Source: Hygrocybe punicea
Lineage: Eukaryota > Basidiomycota > Agaricomycetes > Agaricales > Hygrophoraceae
DNA: 64,000 bases
Direction: 5' to 3'
Assembly: GCA_963556145.1 (NCBI GenBank)
Contig: OY744473.1
Span: 3,782,001 to 3,846,000, forward strand
Below are positions 25,533-36,729 of the stretch, piece after piece. Both the position numbers and the translations under genes were made by a program. The notes beneath the pieces were generated by a model. It saw only the letters and a list, made by a program, of their open reading frames with translations. It searched no databases and had not been told where the DNA came from. Each line of letters starts with the position of its first letter. Positions within the stretch are counted from its first letter, which is position 1.

Positions 25533-26931
25533 TAGTGCTACCAAAGTTCAGTTCAGTCCAGTTCAGACCCATTTTGGCTGAACCCTGAACTGAACCTGAA
25601 CTGTCCTGAACCGTTCGGATTTTTTTTTCAGGGCCCGAACCGAGTTCATGAACGGTTCGGACATTCAATTTTAGTATTATCCTGCATTCTACATGTAAAA
25701 AATTCACAATTTATTATTCTATATATTCTAACTATCCCACACACTCAATATATTACTCTAAACAATCTTATGGGTTTTGTCATGGGTATCACTTGGCGCT
25801 GGTGTGGCACCACCTCCCTGTAACCTCGCGAACATAGCCCCGACGTCAATTGACGCCGGGCTGCGTGTTCACGAGGTGTTCGCTGAGGGGTACCTAGACC
25901 CTGCCGGTGATCCTGCGACTGCGCTGGTCATTGCTTTCTGAGTAGTTAGAAATAGAGCATGATTCGGATTAAATTGGAACATACCGAGTGCAGCGGGGGT
26001 GGCTCCTGCTGCTCCCCTCGCCTCCATTATCCCAGTTGTTGTTGTTGCGTTGCTGTTGCCGTTGCCGTTGCCATTGCCGTTGCTGTTGCTGTTGCTGTTG
26101 CCGGTGCCATTGGCGTTGGTGTTGGTGTTGGTGTTGGCATTGGCGTTGGATGGGTGTGGCGTTGGATGGGCATTGGCGTTGGTGTTGGAATGGTGTGGCA
26201 TTGGATTGGCGTGGCGTTGGATGGGCATTAGCGTTGGCAGTGGATTGTCGTGGCGTTGGATGTGCGTTGGCGTTGGTGTTGGCATGGGTGTGGGTGTGGG
26301 TGTGGGTGTCATTGGGCTGGTGGGGATGGTAGTGTTAGTTGTTACTGATGAATAAATAAACACTTACAATTGGCAGTGGGGTTGGGTGCACCAACCCCGC
26401 CACTCTCTTTCTCTCATTTGGGGGCGGTTCATTGATGGCGACATGCCGCTATGGTGGTGCTGGTGCTGGTGCTGGTGCTGGTGCTGCCTTGCGTGGTCGT
26501 CGTCGTCGTCGTCCATCTGGTGGCCGCCGACTTGGTGGTGGTTGGTAGAAGAGCCTACAAAGGTAATAGTGAATGAGTTATAAATGATAATAAAAGTACA
26601 ACATATCTATTTGCCTCGAACGCTTGTGTTCGAGGCTTTTCAGAGTGGTGGTTGTTGGTGGCTGAGAATAAAGTTTGACTAAAATGGAAATTTGCCGGAT
26701 CGGCATGTGAGTAAAACTTTCGTTTGGAGCGCAAAATAACATACCTGCGGACATTGGTTTGGCGGTTCTGAACCGCTCGTGAACCGTTTAGACAACCCGG
26801 GGGTTGCCTGAACCCCGAACCAGACCCAGGGTTCAGTTCAGCCCAAGGTGCTGGACTGAACCGAACTTTCGGTTCGGTTCGGAGTTTGAACCGGGTTCGG
26901 ATCGGTTCTGAACCGAACTTTGGCAGCACTA
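25533..26931 (-). mobile_element. Non-autonomous hAT element 3 (GAACCG-rich, 1.4 kb)
   Basis: Ends TAGTGCTACCAAAGTTCAG and its mirror CTGAACCGAACTTTGGCAGC-ACTA. An exact 8-bp duplication GTATGCAC occurs at 25525-25532 and 26932-26939. Both subterminal regions repeat GGTTC/GAACC words. The body holds the ACCTCGC palindrome (25823-25877), a (GTTGCC)n/(GGTGTT)n low-complexity stretch, and on the minus strand the palindrome GGGTTGGTGCACCCAACCC followed within 12 bases by an intron-like GTAAGT (26367). Long frames in it are repeat-driven and not claimed as genes. Confidence 0.9.
25823..25877. repeat. ACCTCGC palindrome module, copy 1
   Basis: Imperfect 55-bp palindrome: ACCTCGCGAACATAGCCCCG, then ACGTCAATTGACG, then CCGGGCTGCGTGTTCACGAG-GT. 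Arms pair at about four fifths of positions. Inside hAT element 3. Confidence 0.85.
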
Positions 26932-27319
26932 GTATGCACAGTATGTGACTGTGCATACTCAAGGTTTTATGACTTGTCCTGCAACCTTCCTTCAGAATTG
27001 AGCACTTCTAATTATAAGAACTGGTATAATAATACTGGTATTTGATAACTATGATAAATACAATCAGATAGGGGACATGTGGACTTGAGGGTTACTAAAT
27101 ATGGAGTGTGGGAAAATATTACCTGAAACAAATCATATGCTATTGTTACTTCTAAGACCCCTGGCAGATTTAGAATTGCATTATCTACAAAATTGACAAA
27201 AGCTGGCAGTTTGTAATTTTTTATAAGGTTTCTAACTGAATTCCAACTGGAATCCATCATAAAACATGCTAAAATGTTGATTTCTGTTTCTTATACCTAG
27301 TTGATGTCATTATGAACAT

Positions 27320-27640
27320 CATTCATCAGTCCATGAAAAGTCCAGTTAAAGTCCACATGAAGTCCACATGGAGTCCATCTTGAGTCTGCCCTTACATCAG
27401 TCCCATAGTGCATGTCTAGTCCATGAGAAGTCCACATGGAATCCATGTGGAAGCTTTATCCTGAAAATCATTTATCAGTCCATCAAAAGTCCAGACAAAG
27501 TCCACCATGAGTCCAGTCCTACATGCAGAATCCATGTGGAGTCCACCTGGAGTAGACTGAGGGTGGACGAATTTTTGGTAGGACTAAAGGTGGACTACTG
27601 AAGGTGGACTGAAGGTGGATTCCATGCGGATTCCCAGGGG
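27320..27640. repeat. Cluster of AGTCCA/TGGACT words
   Basis: About twenty copies of AGTCCA, often as GTCCACATG or AAGTCCAC, then TGGACT toward the 3' end (GGTGGACT near 27,560-27,615). The change of strand suggests decayed inverted subterminal repeats of another miniature element. No clean TIR or target duplication was found. Confidence 0.55.
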
Positions 27641-27878
27641 AGTGATAAATACAGGAAAAGTCAAGGATTTTTCTATGTTTGTATCTCCCCAAGTGGGTGC
27701 TGACACAGATTTGTTATAGCATCAATGCACAACTTCACATACCTATACCTGACCACTCAATACCTTGGCTAGAATTTCAACAATGATTGCTGGTGGTACA
27801 ATACAAAGCCTGTCTTGCATCTAACCTCACAACTACATGCTTCATGCTAATATTTGTAAGGGGACACCCAGTTCTGAC

Positions 27879-28680
27879 TAGTGTTGGGGAAGTTCGGTCT
27901 CAGACCGATCAAAACCTGGTTTAGACCAAACCGAAACCACTGGTCTCAGTTTCGGTTTGGGTATTTCCAGCAGAGACCGAACCATTCAGTCTCCGGTTTG
28001 GGGATTTGGCTGTGGTTCAAACTCAGTTCAAACTCAGTTTGAACCGAAACTGATTAACGTCAGCTGGCAAGCTCACCCCCCTTCCACAACATCTCGAACA
28101 GGCCCCAAACGAGGATCAAGCACCAAACGAGGACCAGAATGGTGGCTGGGGACTCCCAGCCGCCCATGTAAGTGTTATTTTATTTATTTATATTTGATTC
28201 TAACTAGTCAAAGTTCAAACACGACCACCAACACAACGAACGCCAACTTCACCACCACCACCACCACCACCACCACCACCACCACCACCATCACGTGTCC
28301 ACCGAAAACAGCCAACACTGTCAACCCGCCATCACATGTACAATGTGTGTGACGCGTCGGGACACCCACAGAGAAGCCCATGTGCAGCTCAATGCTGGCG
28401 CAGGGTGTGCCAGCACCCCAGCACCCCAATCCCACCTCACAAACAGGCTGGCCATGTCAATTGACGTGCGCAGCACTGTTGCGAGGTCAGAACGGTGCAG
28501 GGGGACTGAGCACTAGCGGTCCGCGGTTCAGACCACATTTGGACCGAAACTGAACCGATGCAAACAGTTTGCATTGGTTTCGGTCTGGTTTGGGGATTTT
28601 GGGTGGAAAACCGGACGGTTCGGTTTCTGGTTTGGGCAAAAAGGCCCCAAACCGGACCAAACCAAACTTCCCCAACACTA
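27879..28680 (+). mobile_element. Non-autonomous hAT element 4 (CCGAAACC-rich)
   Basis: Ends TAGTGTTGGGGAAGTTCGG and CCAAACTTCCCCAACACTA, with an exact 8-bp duplication GTTCTGAC at 27871-27878 and 28681-28688. Subterminal words are CGGTTT/AAACCG and GGTCTC. The body has CTGGGGACTCCCAG followed by an intron-like segment 28168-28207 (GTAAGTG ... TCTAACTAG), an (ACC)n run at 28247-28290 and an ACCTCGC-type palindrome. The element starting at 63,508 is the same family in the opposite orientation. Confidence 0.93.
28434..28487. repeat. ACCTCGC palindrome module, copy 2
   Basis: ACCTCACAAACAGGCTGGCC, ATGTCAATTGACGT, GCGCAGCACTGTTGCGAGGT. The left arm has decayed (CTCAC for CTCGC). Inside hAT element 4, after its (ACC)n run. 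Confidence 0.85.
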
Positions 28681-28688
28681 GTTCTGAC

Positions 28689-29449
28689 TCCAATTCTGGT
28701 TCCATCTCAGAACCAGTACCTTTGACTCTGACTCTGGTTCTGAATAACTTGCTGTATGCTAGCTCAAATTGAGTGCCACTGCTCAATTCAAGCACCTTCA
28801 GAACCAACACCTTTGGAACCAGCACTGCAGAACCAGAACCAGTTCCTCTGTTGATGTATCATAGCCCAACCTACTACCCCTTCTTTCCTTTCATATATAT
28901 ATATTGTTATTTCTATTTATATGTAACACACATACACACCCTACTCCATTGCCCAGTATTCCACCTTACAATTCTGATACTGTACAGTTACAACTTCTCC
29001 TGAAGTGGCTGTTATGCTCTAAGGTTCTGGAACCATGTTTATTCCCACAATATATTCATTCTTGTTGACTGGCACCTGATATCTAAGAACCTTTTATGAT
29101 ATCACTGGGGTAGAGATATTTTAAAAGTCGCCTGGAATATAAAATCACCATTAATTCACCTGTGCCAACATTCATTCAACAGAATTGATACTGGATTACA
29201 GATATTTGCTATCTCCTAAGTTATGCTATGGGTTGTTATCTTGCCACTCCAAAGCCAGATTTTGTTCATTCACAGCTGCCATATTATTATAGTCATCTTG
29301 ACAGCCTATATTTCTCAAGTTTTCAAGGTAGTCTCACAATTTTTGTTTTATGTTCTGTACCCTCAATATTGATAACTCCATATATACAAAAGATTTGTAA
29401 TATTTCACAAATTATTTACACCAGTAATATTAAAGCAAGTGAGGTGAAG
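28689..29449. other. Intergenic DNA, nothing recognised
   Basis: AT-rich sequence with a short run of GAACCAGAACC-like words at 28,690-28,850 next to hAT element 4. No gene or mobile element end was seen. Confidence 0.45.
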
Positions 29450-29800
29450 AAGAAGGGGGAAGGGTGAAAGTGGAGAAAATAAGGGAGAGGGAAAGTGAGG
29501 GGGGAGGGGGCAAGAGAAGGGAGGAAAGGGAGAGACAAATGGTGGGAAAGGATGGGGGAAAGGGAGAAGGAAAGGGAGGGGAAAGGGAAAGGGAAAGGGA
29601 GGGGAAAGGGAGAGGGGAGGGGAAAGGGAAAAGGAAAGGGAGGGGAAAGGGAGAGGGAGGGGGAGGGGAAAGGGAAAGGGAAAGGGAGGGGAAGGGAAAG
29701 GGAAAGGGAGGGAAAGGGAAAGGGAAAGGGAGGGGGACAGTGAGAGGGAAGGTTTGAGTGAGGGGAGTAAAGGGGAAGGAGGGTGTGGGAGGGAAGGAGG
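29450..29800. repeat. Purine tract, (GGGAAA)n type, about 350 bp
   Basis: The plus strand is almost all G and A, with GGGAAAGGGA units and frequent GGGG runs. It has potential for triplex and G-quadruplex structure. Minus-strand frames through it give (PFPF)n and are not genes. It adjoins the 3' side of the Harbinger fragment and may have replaced the missing part of that gene. Confidence 0.85.
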
Positions 29801-29819
29801 CAAAAGTGACTGTGGGGAA

Positions 29820-30373
29820 CCAGTGGAAGTGACGTGATGAAGGGCTAATGCAAGTGCCCCAGCAGCATCTAGGGACCAGCATGTAATACGAGGGACACTG
29901 TTGGCTTTCATGTCAGCTTGGGGAATGATATTACTATCCCACAAAGCTGCAAATCCACTGGTAAGTATGAGGAAAAAGGTGTCAACATCAATGGAAACAA
30001 TGGTGATGAAGGCACTATCATTGCAGCTCTCATAGAGTTGCTGCCAAGGGGTGTCTCTACGAGGATTTGGGATGAGGTCTGGTTGGCGGAGGTAATGTCG
30101 GGTGACCTGGCAGCATTCCATCTTGACCCAACATGATTTGAGGACACTGTGCCCTATGAGACCAACACATGCTACCACAAGTTGGCGATAAGCTTTGAAT
30201 GCATTGTCATCTTCTTCAGCCATGTGGAGGATGATGGTACCACTACTGTCATCGTACATGGTACTAGGGGAGGAAGGGAGAAGAAGAGGGAGAGGAGTGA
30301 GGGGAGGGAAGGGACCTAACAGGCTGCCATTGCTGCTGGTCCCTGTCACTGTTACTGCTGCTGCTGCTGTCAC
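29820..30373 (-). pseudogene. PIF/Harbinger-type transposase, N-terminal fragment
   Basis: On the minus strand the frame from Met 30373 has a Pro/Leu leader, then AFKAYRQLVVACVGLIGHSV. Further on it has DTPWQQLYESCNDSAFITIV, FFLILTSGFAALWDSN and SLDAAGALALALHHVTSTGS. This matches the region before the DDE domain of fungal Harbinger/DDE_Tnp4 transposases (pattern SPW..L......D.AF, F..+L..GF...W, SLDAAGALGL.L..L.ST). Homology stops at about 29,820, where low-complexity sequence starts. The catalytic DDE domain is absent, so it is a non-functional fragment. Assignment is from remembered family pattern. Confidence 0.7.
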
Positions 30374-31318
30374 AACTGTTGTGTATTTCTGTTGCTGCTG
30401 CTACTGTTGCATTTCTGCTGCTATTGGGTTAACGGTGGGCATCCTGCAGTGGCCTGGAATGTGTGGGCACTGTTATGGCTACTATATAGTCAGTGAAATA
30501 GAAGAAACACACAAAAAACTCACTTACAGTGCGGGGGTGGGTGCACCAGCCACCACTGCACCCTTTCCCTGTTACCATCCCTGGCTCCCATGATTAGCTT
30601 GCATCACATTGGGGGGTGACAGTTTTGTGCCCCACTAGTGGTGATGTGAGTGTCAGACAAGTAAAAGAAGACATAATTTTAGCAGTGAGGGTGGGCACAC
30701 CACTCCTCACTGTGTCCCTCCTCATTTCTGACCCTGGTTCCAGCTGATGGTGTGGTGTTGGCAGTGTGTTGGTGTGGGCATGGAGGGCACTGCTGAGGTG
30801 GCCCAGGTATTGGCATACAGTTCATGGGCATGGTTGGTGGGCATGGTCATGGTCATGGTTAACAGGCATTGGTGGGGTTGTCATTTGGCATTAGGAGTGG
30901 GCATGGGTGGATGGTGTTTGGTGTGTAGTCACATTGTGTGGATTGTTGATGGTCATGTGATGCATTGTTCATGTGCATTGTTGCCTGAAATTCCAAGTTG
31001 GTCTGATAAGTGACTAGATATTGATTAGATCAACTAATGTTGGCAGAGGACCCATTGGCTTTTGGTGTGATCTATGTACTCAAATATTTTGGTAATTATC
31101 AGGGCCTATTTTATTTACAATGTTATAGCCATTTTTTGAAAAACATTGGCTTGAGCTGAGGCAACATTATACATAATGAGTATGGGGGAAAGAACATACC
31201 TCAGCATGATACACAATGACAACAATTATATCACAATCAGTGACGTCAACACCAATGCTATAATGTTCTTCAACACTCTTTGTCAGGGGATGTGTTAAAT
31301 ACATCTTATGTATTTATT
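30374..31318. other. Low-complexity intergenic DNA with GGGTG/GCACC palindrome motifs
   Basis: Contains GGGGGTGGGTGCACC at about 30,533 next to a minus-strand intron-like donor (30,527, GTAAGTGAG). GAGGGTGGGCACACCACTCC lies near 30,690, and GGCATGGT-type runs to about 30,910. These resemble internal pieces of the hAT-type elements elsewhere in the window, but no TIR or target duplication could be placed. Confidence 0.4.
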
Positions 31319-32089
31319 CACTTCAGGCTACCCCCAAACCTGAACAACTAGTTACAACTCACCTCTAGTACTGAACCATCTACATGTTGGTAAAAGTACT
31401 GGGCAGCCCTGGGACGATACGTTGGGACGTCCCATTGTCCCTGGTCCGGTGTATGGGATGGCCCATGGGACGACATTTGGTGTTGTGGGGGTGTCTGGGG
31501 GCATTTGGGACGTCCCTTCCCTAGGTATTCAATAGAAAACTCAGAGTGATGACAGCATCTAATTATAAATTTCCAGGCCTTGTCATGGCCACTATGGGTA
31601 CCATGGGTGCTATGGCATAGTATAAGATGGTACATACTTATTCTTTTGAGAGTCATAGAGCTGATTGTCCTTCAAGGTCAGTGGCAGGGTGTGACGATAC
31701 AGCAGTTGTTTCCACATATAAAGACAGAAGGAGTGGGACAGGAAAAGTGCTGGAGATGTTGGGTAATGAGATGGGATTGAGGGGGAGGATTGAGGGTGTG
31801 CTTCTAGTAAACCAATCCCTAGTGCATGTGGCAAGCTGAAGCTTGTAGGTGAGTAAGTGAGCAGAACAAGCATGATATACAAAGAAAAGTAGGGCTACAT
31901 ATGCAGAGGAGGCTGAGCTGAAAATTAAACATGTGTATTATGAAGAGCATTTGATCAGGATATCAGTTGTTATTACATTATTGGCTGTGCATACAATGGC
32001 TGACTGGGAAGCAGATGCAGAGGAGAGATCTGAAATTAGAGTGTGTCTTGAGGACAGTGGACTTGGGTAAGGAGACATCTCACAGAGGC

Positions 32090-32412
32090 TTTATTGGGAC
32101 ATCCCTGCCAGTTTATGGGACATCCCACAGCCTTGTTTGGGACGTCCCTGTCAGCTTGTGGGACGTCCCTGCCAGCTTGTGGGACGTCCCACCGAGGCTT
32201 TGGGACATCCCACAGCCTTGTCTGGGACGTCCCTGTCAGCTTGTGGGACGTCCCTGCCAGCTTGTGGGACGTCCCGCCAAGTCTTTGGGACATCCCACAG
32301 CCTTGTTTGGGACGTCCCTGTCAGCTTGTGGGATATCCCACCAAGGCTTTGGGATGTCCCACAGCCTTGTTTGGGACGTCCCTGCCAGCTTGTGGGATGT
32401 CCCACAGGCTGA
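32090..32412. repeat. GGGACGTCCC minisatellite, left arm
   Basis: About fifteen copies of the perfect 10-bp palindrome GGGACGTCCC or one-base variants (GGGACATCCC, GGGATATCCC). They are joined by TGTCAGCTTGT, TGCCAGCTTGT or ACAGCCTTGTTT. The GACGTC core is a CRE/bZIP-like half-site pair. Short frames (CQLVGRPCQLVG) are artefacts. Confidence 0.9.
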
Positions 32413-32558
32413 CTGCTTGCTCAGCATCTGCTAAGTAATCATACCAATAAACCATTATATCATATGTTATAACATAATTTTAAATAATTTACATTTAGCA
32501 ACTTACTTAAAATAGACATTGCAAATCAAATAATTATTTTGCTTAATTATATACATAT

Positions 32559-33707
32559 CTACATTATCAGGAGATGAGGGAGGGAGGTGGTGGTGGTGGT
32601 GGTGGAGAGAAGAGGAGAGGTGGAAATGACCAGGGGGAATGGAGGGCGTGGGCAAGGGGAGAAGGGCAGGAGGTGGATGGGAGGTAGGGCTGGCAGGGGC
32701 AGGAGATAGGCAGGGGGAGAAGAGGCAGGAGGAGAGAGGAGAGGGAAACGGGAGGAAACGGGAGGGAAACGGGGGGGACCTACAAAGTTACATACCGGGG
32801 TTACCCACATGTCCACCCCCCTCCGCGTCGCTCCCGTCGCCCCCATCGTCGTCGTCGTTCCCGTGTGGCCCCGTTCCCATTTGTGTTGCCGTAGCCATCC
32901 CGTTTGCCGTCCCGTCCTCACCATTTCCGTCCTCGCCATCCCCATTGTCGTCGTCCTCGTTGTCGCGGTCTCCGCTGTCATCATCCCGCTCCCTCGTCCC
33001 AGCCATCCTCGGTTCCGTTGCCTGTTGTCCCGGTCCCCGTTCCCGTCCTCACTGTCCTTGTCATCATCCTTGTCGTCCCTGTCCTCGTCCTCGTCCCCGT
33101 CCTCGTCCTCGTCCCCGTCCCCGTCCCCGTCCCCGTCCCCGTCCCCGTTGCCCTCGTCCCCATCGTTTTTGTCACTGTCCCCGTCCCCATCCCCGCCGTC
33201 CCCGCCGTCCTCGCCGTCCCCGCCGTCCTCGCCGTCCTCGCTGTCCTCGCTGTCCTCGCTGTCCTCGCTGTCCTCGCCGTCCTCGCCGTCCTCGCCGTCC
33301 TCGCCGTCCTCGCCGTCCTCGCCGTCCTCGCCGTCCTCGCCGTCCTCATCGTCCCCGTTGCCGTCGTTGCCGTTGTCGTGGTCCCAGTCCCCGTCGTTGT
33401 CATTGTCGTTGTCGTTGTCGTTGTCGTTACTGCGTGGCCCTGATCCGTTCGTGTTGTCCTGGCGGTCCCGTTTGCGGTCCTGTCCTCGCCGTTTCCGTCC
33501 TCCTCGTCCCTGTTGCCGTCATCCTTGGCTCCGTGGTCCTCGTCGTCCTGTTCCCCAGTCCCAGTCGTCCTCGTTTCCGTCGTCCGTCATTCCCGTCCTC
33601 GTGCCCGTGCCCGCTGTCCTCGTCTTCGTTGGCCCTGCTCGTCGTCGTCTTCCCGTTGTCGTGGTTCCCATTCCCGTTGTCGTCGTCTTCCCCTTTCGCG
33701 CCATCAT
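32559..33707 (-). other. Acidic-repeat frames in left arm (mirror of 35,416-36,582)
   Basis: The minus strand holds the (GAC GGC GAG)n and (GGG GAC)n repeats, read as DGE, DSE or DGDG in one frame and as TART or TGTG in another. Left and right arms differ by 18 bp of repeat, so the unit number has changed by two nonamers since duplication or last conversion. Confidence 0.5.
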
Positions 33708-33894
33708 CGCGTTTGTTCGTTTACCATTCCCGTCGTCCCCGTTCTTGTTGCCGCGGCCGCGTTCGTTCGTTTACCTCGTCGTCGTCATTCCCGTCGTCCC
33801 GGGTTGTCCCCGTTGTCTCCTTGTCGCGCGCGTGCGCATCTGCTTGCTGTTGCCGCGTTCGCGTTCGTTTGGCACGAGGGTGCGGCAAAAAAAC

Positions 33895-33950
33895 CTAAAA
33901 GTGTTTAAGTAGTTAGTAGAATAAATGAAAAAGATGAATAGAATACTTAC
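33895..33950 (-). other. Intron-like segment, left arm of foldback 1
   Basis: On the minus strand GTAAGTATTCTATTC runs to CTACTAACTACTTAAACACT and TTTAG, with a plausible branch site TACTAAC. A GGGGTGC/GCACCCC palindrome lies directly before the donor. The right-arm mirror is 35173-35228. Confidence 0.55.
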
Positions 33951-34374
33951 CTGGGGTGCTCTGGCATCTGCACCCCTTGTCACGTCGTTGTTAAAAACGA
34001 CAAGTCTTGTTGAACACGAGCACGAGACTTTCAACCGGAAATTGCCGATGTCCCAAACGGGGTCGAGTTGCCATATAGGGAAGGGTGGCTGGATTTTCTT
34101 ATTATTATTACATGTACTACAACACCTCAATGGCCAGGGCAAGACCCTGAAGAGATGTAGGTATGATACACCTACCCCGAGAGGAGTTTGTGTATTTTAT
34201 TTCATTTTATATGTGGAGATATTCACAATGCATTTTATGCCTCTGCCAAAATTGGACCCTTAAACACCTAACTTTGCGACTACACATCTGAAAAATCTAA
34301 AATTAATTCTAGGAGTGCTAAGGAAAGTGTACATTGTGTTCCAGACAAGTGCCTGGTAGATGGTGGTGCAGGGA

Positions 34375-34474
34375 NNNNNNNNNNNNNNNNNNNNNNNNNN
34401 NNNNNNNNNNNNNNNNNNNNNNNNNNNNNNNNNNNNNNNNNNNNNNNNNNNNNNNNNNNNNNNNNNNNNNNNNN
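34375..34474. other. Assembly gap (100 N) inside duplicated sequence
   Basis: Exactly 100 N. The 148 bases before it (34227-34374) are identical to the 148 bases after it (34475-34622) in the same orientation. The gap is therefore most likely an unmerged contig overlap and not missing DNA. Confidence 0.9.
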
Positions 34475-35172
34475 AATGCATTTTATGCCTCTGCCAAAAT
34501 TGGACCCTTAAACACCTAACTTTGCGACTACACATCTGAAAAATCTAAAATTAATTCTAGGAGTGCTAAGGAAAGTGTACATTGTGTTCCAGACAAGTGC
34601 CTGGTAGATGGTGGTGCAGGGAATGTGTTGTAGCCAAAATGGAGTTGGATCTTTGCATTGTGGCTAGACAATCAAAAGTCCGTATAAGCACACACAATCA
34701 TGAATGGAATGTGAGTGACAAGTTCATCATATTTTGGCTACAACACATTCCCTGCACCACCATCTACCAGGCACTTGTCTGGAACACAATGTACACTTTC
34801 CTTAGCACTCCTAGAATTAATTTTAGATTTTTCAGATGTGTAGTCGCAAAGTTAGGTGTTTAAGGGTCCAATTTTGGCAGAGGCATAAAATGCATTGTGA
34901 ATATCTCCACATATAAAATGAAATAAAATACACAAACTCCTCTCGGGGTAGGTGTATCATACCTACATCTCTTCAGGGTCTTGCCCTGGCCATTGAGGTG
35001 TTGTAGTACATGTAATAATAATAAGAAAATCCAGCCACCCTTCCCTATATGGCAACTCGACCCCGTTTGGGACATCGGCAATTTCCGGTTGAAAGTCTCG
35101 TGCTCGTGTTCAACAAGACTTGTCGTTTTTAACAACGACGTGACAAGGGGTGCAGATGCCAGAGCACCCCAG

Positions 35173-35228
35173 GTAAGTATTCTATTCATCTTTTTCATTT
35201 ATTCTACTAACTACTTAAACACTTTTAG
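35173..35228 (+). other. Intron-like segment, right arm of foldback 1
   Basis: CACCCCAG then GTAAGTATTC through TACTAAC to CACTTTTAG, 56 bp: consensus donor, branch site and acceptor. It is followed by the acidic repeat frame, so a transcript from the loop outward could be spliced. Foldback 2 has intron-like segments at the matching place. Confidence 0.6.
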
Positions 35229-35415
35229 GTTTTTTTGCCGCACCCTCGTGCCAAACGAACGCGAACGCGGCAACAGCAAGCAGATGCGCACGCGCGCGAC
35301 AAGGAGACAACGGGGACAACCCGGGACGACGGGAATGACGACGACGGGGTAAACGAACGAACGCGGCCGCGGCAACAAGAACGGGGACGACGGGAATGGT
35401 AAACGAACAAACGCG

Positions 35416-36582
35416 ATGATGGCGCGAAAGGGGAAGACGACGACAACGGGAATGGGAACCACGACAACGGGAAGACGACGACGAGCAGGGCCAACGAAGA
35501 CGAGGACAGCGGGCACGGGCACGAGGACGGGAATGACGGACGACGGAAACGAGGACGACTGGGACTGGGGAACAGGACGACGAGGACCACGGAGCCAAGG
35601 ACGACGGCAACAGGGACGAGGAGGACGGAAACGGCGAGGACAGGACCGCAAACGGGACCGCCAGGACAACACGAACGGATCAGGGCCACGCAGTAACGAC
35701 AACGACAACGACAACGACAATGACAACGACGGGGACTGGGACCACGACAACGGCAACGACGGCAACGGGGACGATGAGGACGGCGAGGACGGCGAGGACG
35801 GCGAGGACGGCGAGGACGGCGAGGACGGCGAGGACGGCGAGGACGGCGAGGACAGCGAGGACGGCGAGGACAGCGAGGACAGCGAGGACAGCGAGGACAG
35901 CGAGGACAGCGAGGACGGCGAGGACGGCGGGGACGGCGGGGACGGCGGGGATGGGGACGGGGACAGTGACAAAAACGATGGGGACGAGGGCAACGGGGAC
36001 GGGGACGGGGACGGGGACGGGGACGGGGACGAGGACGAGGACGGGGACGAGGACGAGGACAGGGACGACAAGGATGATGACAAGGACAGTGAGGACGGGA
36101 ACGGGGACCGGGACAACAGGCAACGGAACCGAGGATGGCTGGGACGAGGGAGCGGGATGATGACAGCGGAGACCGCGACAACGAGGACGACGACAATGGG
36201 GATGGCGAGGACGGAAATGGTGAGGACGGGACGGCAAACGGGATGGCTACGGCAACACAAATGGGAACGGGGCCACACGGGAACGACGACGACGATGGGG
36301 GCGACGGGAGCGACGCGGAGGGGGGTGGACATGTGGGTAACCCCGGTATGTAACTTTGTAGGTCCCCCCCGTTTCCCTCCCGTTTCCTCCCGTTTCCCTC
36401 TCCTCTCTCCTCCTGCCTCTTCTCCCCCTGCCTATCTCCTGCCCCTGCCAGCCCTACCTCCCATCCACCTCCTGCCCTTCTCCCCTTGCCCACGCCCTCC
36501 ATTCCCCCTGGTCATTTCCACCTCTCCTCTTCTCTCCACCACCACCACCACCACCTCCCTCCCTCATCTCCTGATAATGTAG
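35416..36582 (+). CDS. Low-complexity acidic-repeat ORF inside foldback element 1 (right arm)
   Basis: A 388-codon frame starts MMARKGKTTTTGMGTTTTG and passes through a Gly/Arg-rich part, a long (DGE)n/(DSE)n block, a (DGDG)n block and a Pro-rich end. It is open only because the nonamer GACGGCGAG keeps its phase; other frames are also open. Repeat-number differences between the arms are a multiple of three. The placement after the intron-like 35173-35228 resembles the frame at 51,951 in foldback 2. It may be an expressed disordered polypeptide or a chance product of the repeat. No family match. Confidence 0.3.
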   Translation: MMARKGKTTTTGMGTTTTGRRRRAGPTKTRTAGTGTRTGMTDDGNEDDWDWGTGRRGPRSQGRRQQGRGGRKRRGQDRKRDRQDNTNGSGPRSNDNDNDNDNDNDGDWDHDNGNDGNGDDEDGEDGEDGEDGEDGEDGEDGEDGEDSEDGEDSEDSEDSEDSEDSEDGEDGGDGGDGGDGDGDSDKNDGDEGNGDGDGDGDGDGDEDEDGDEDEDRDDKDDDKDSEDGNGDRDNRQRNRGWLGRGSGMMTAETATTRTTTMGMARTEMVRTGRQTGWLRQHKWERGHTGTTTTMGATGATRRGVDMWVTPVCNFVGPPRFPPVSSRFPLLSPPASSPPAYLLPLPALPPIHLLPFSPCPRPPFPLVISTSPLLSTTTTTTSLPHLLIM

Positions 36583-36729
36583 ATATGTATATAATTAAGC
36601 AAAATAATTATTTGATTTGCAATGTCTATTTTAAGTAAGTTGCTAAATGTAAATTATTTAAAATTATGTTATAACATATGATATAATGGTTTATTGGTAT
36701 GATTACTTAGCAGATGCTGAGCAAGCAGT

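Noticed and set aside
25988..26355. Leu/Val/Cys-rich membrane-like proteins
   Set aside because: Readings of GTTGCC/GGTGTT low-complexity repeat in hAT element 3.
32090..32412. CRISPR-like array
   Set aside because: The repeat is a 10-bp palindrome with conserved linkers and no unique spacers, in a eukaryotic genome.
32639..33912. Long Pro/Arg- and Ser/Pro-rich frames (up to 425 codons)
   Set aside because: They are alternative readings of GTCCTC/GTCCCC repeats; several frames on both strands are open at once.
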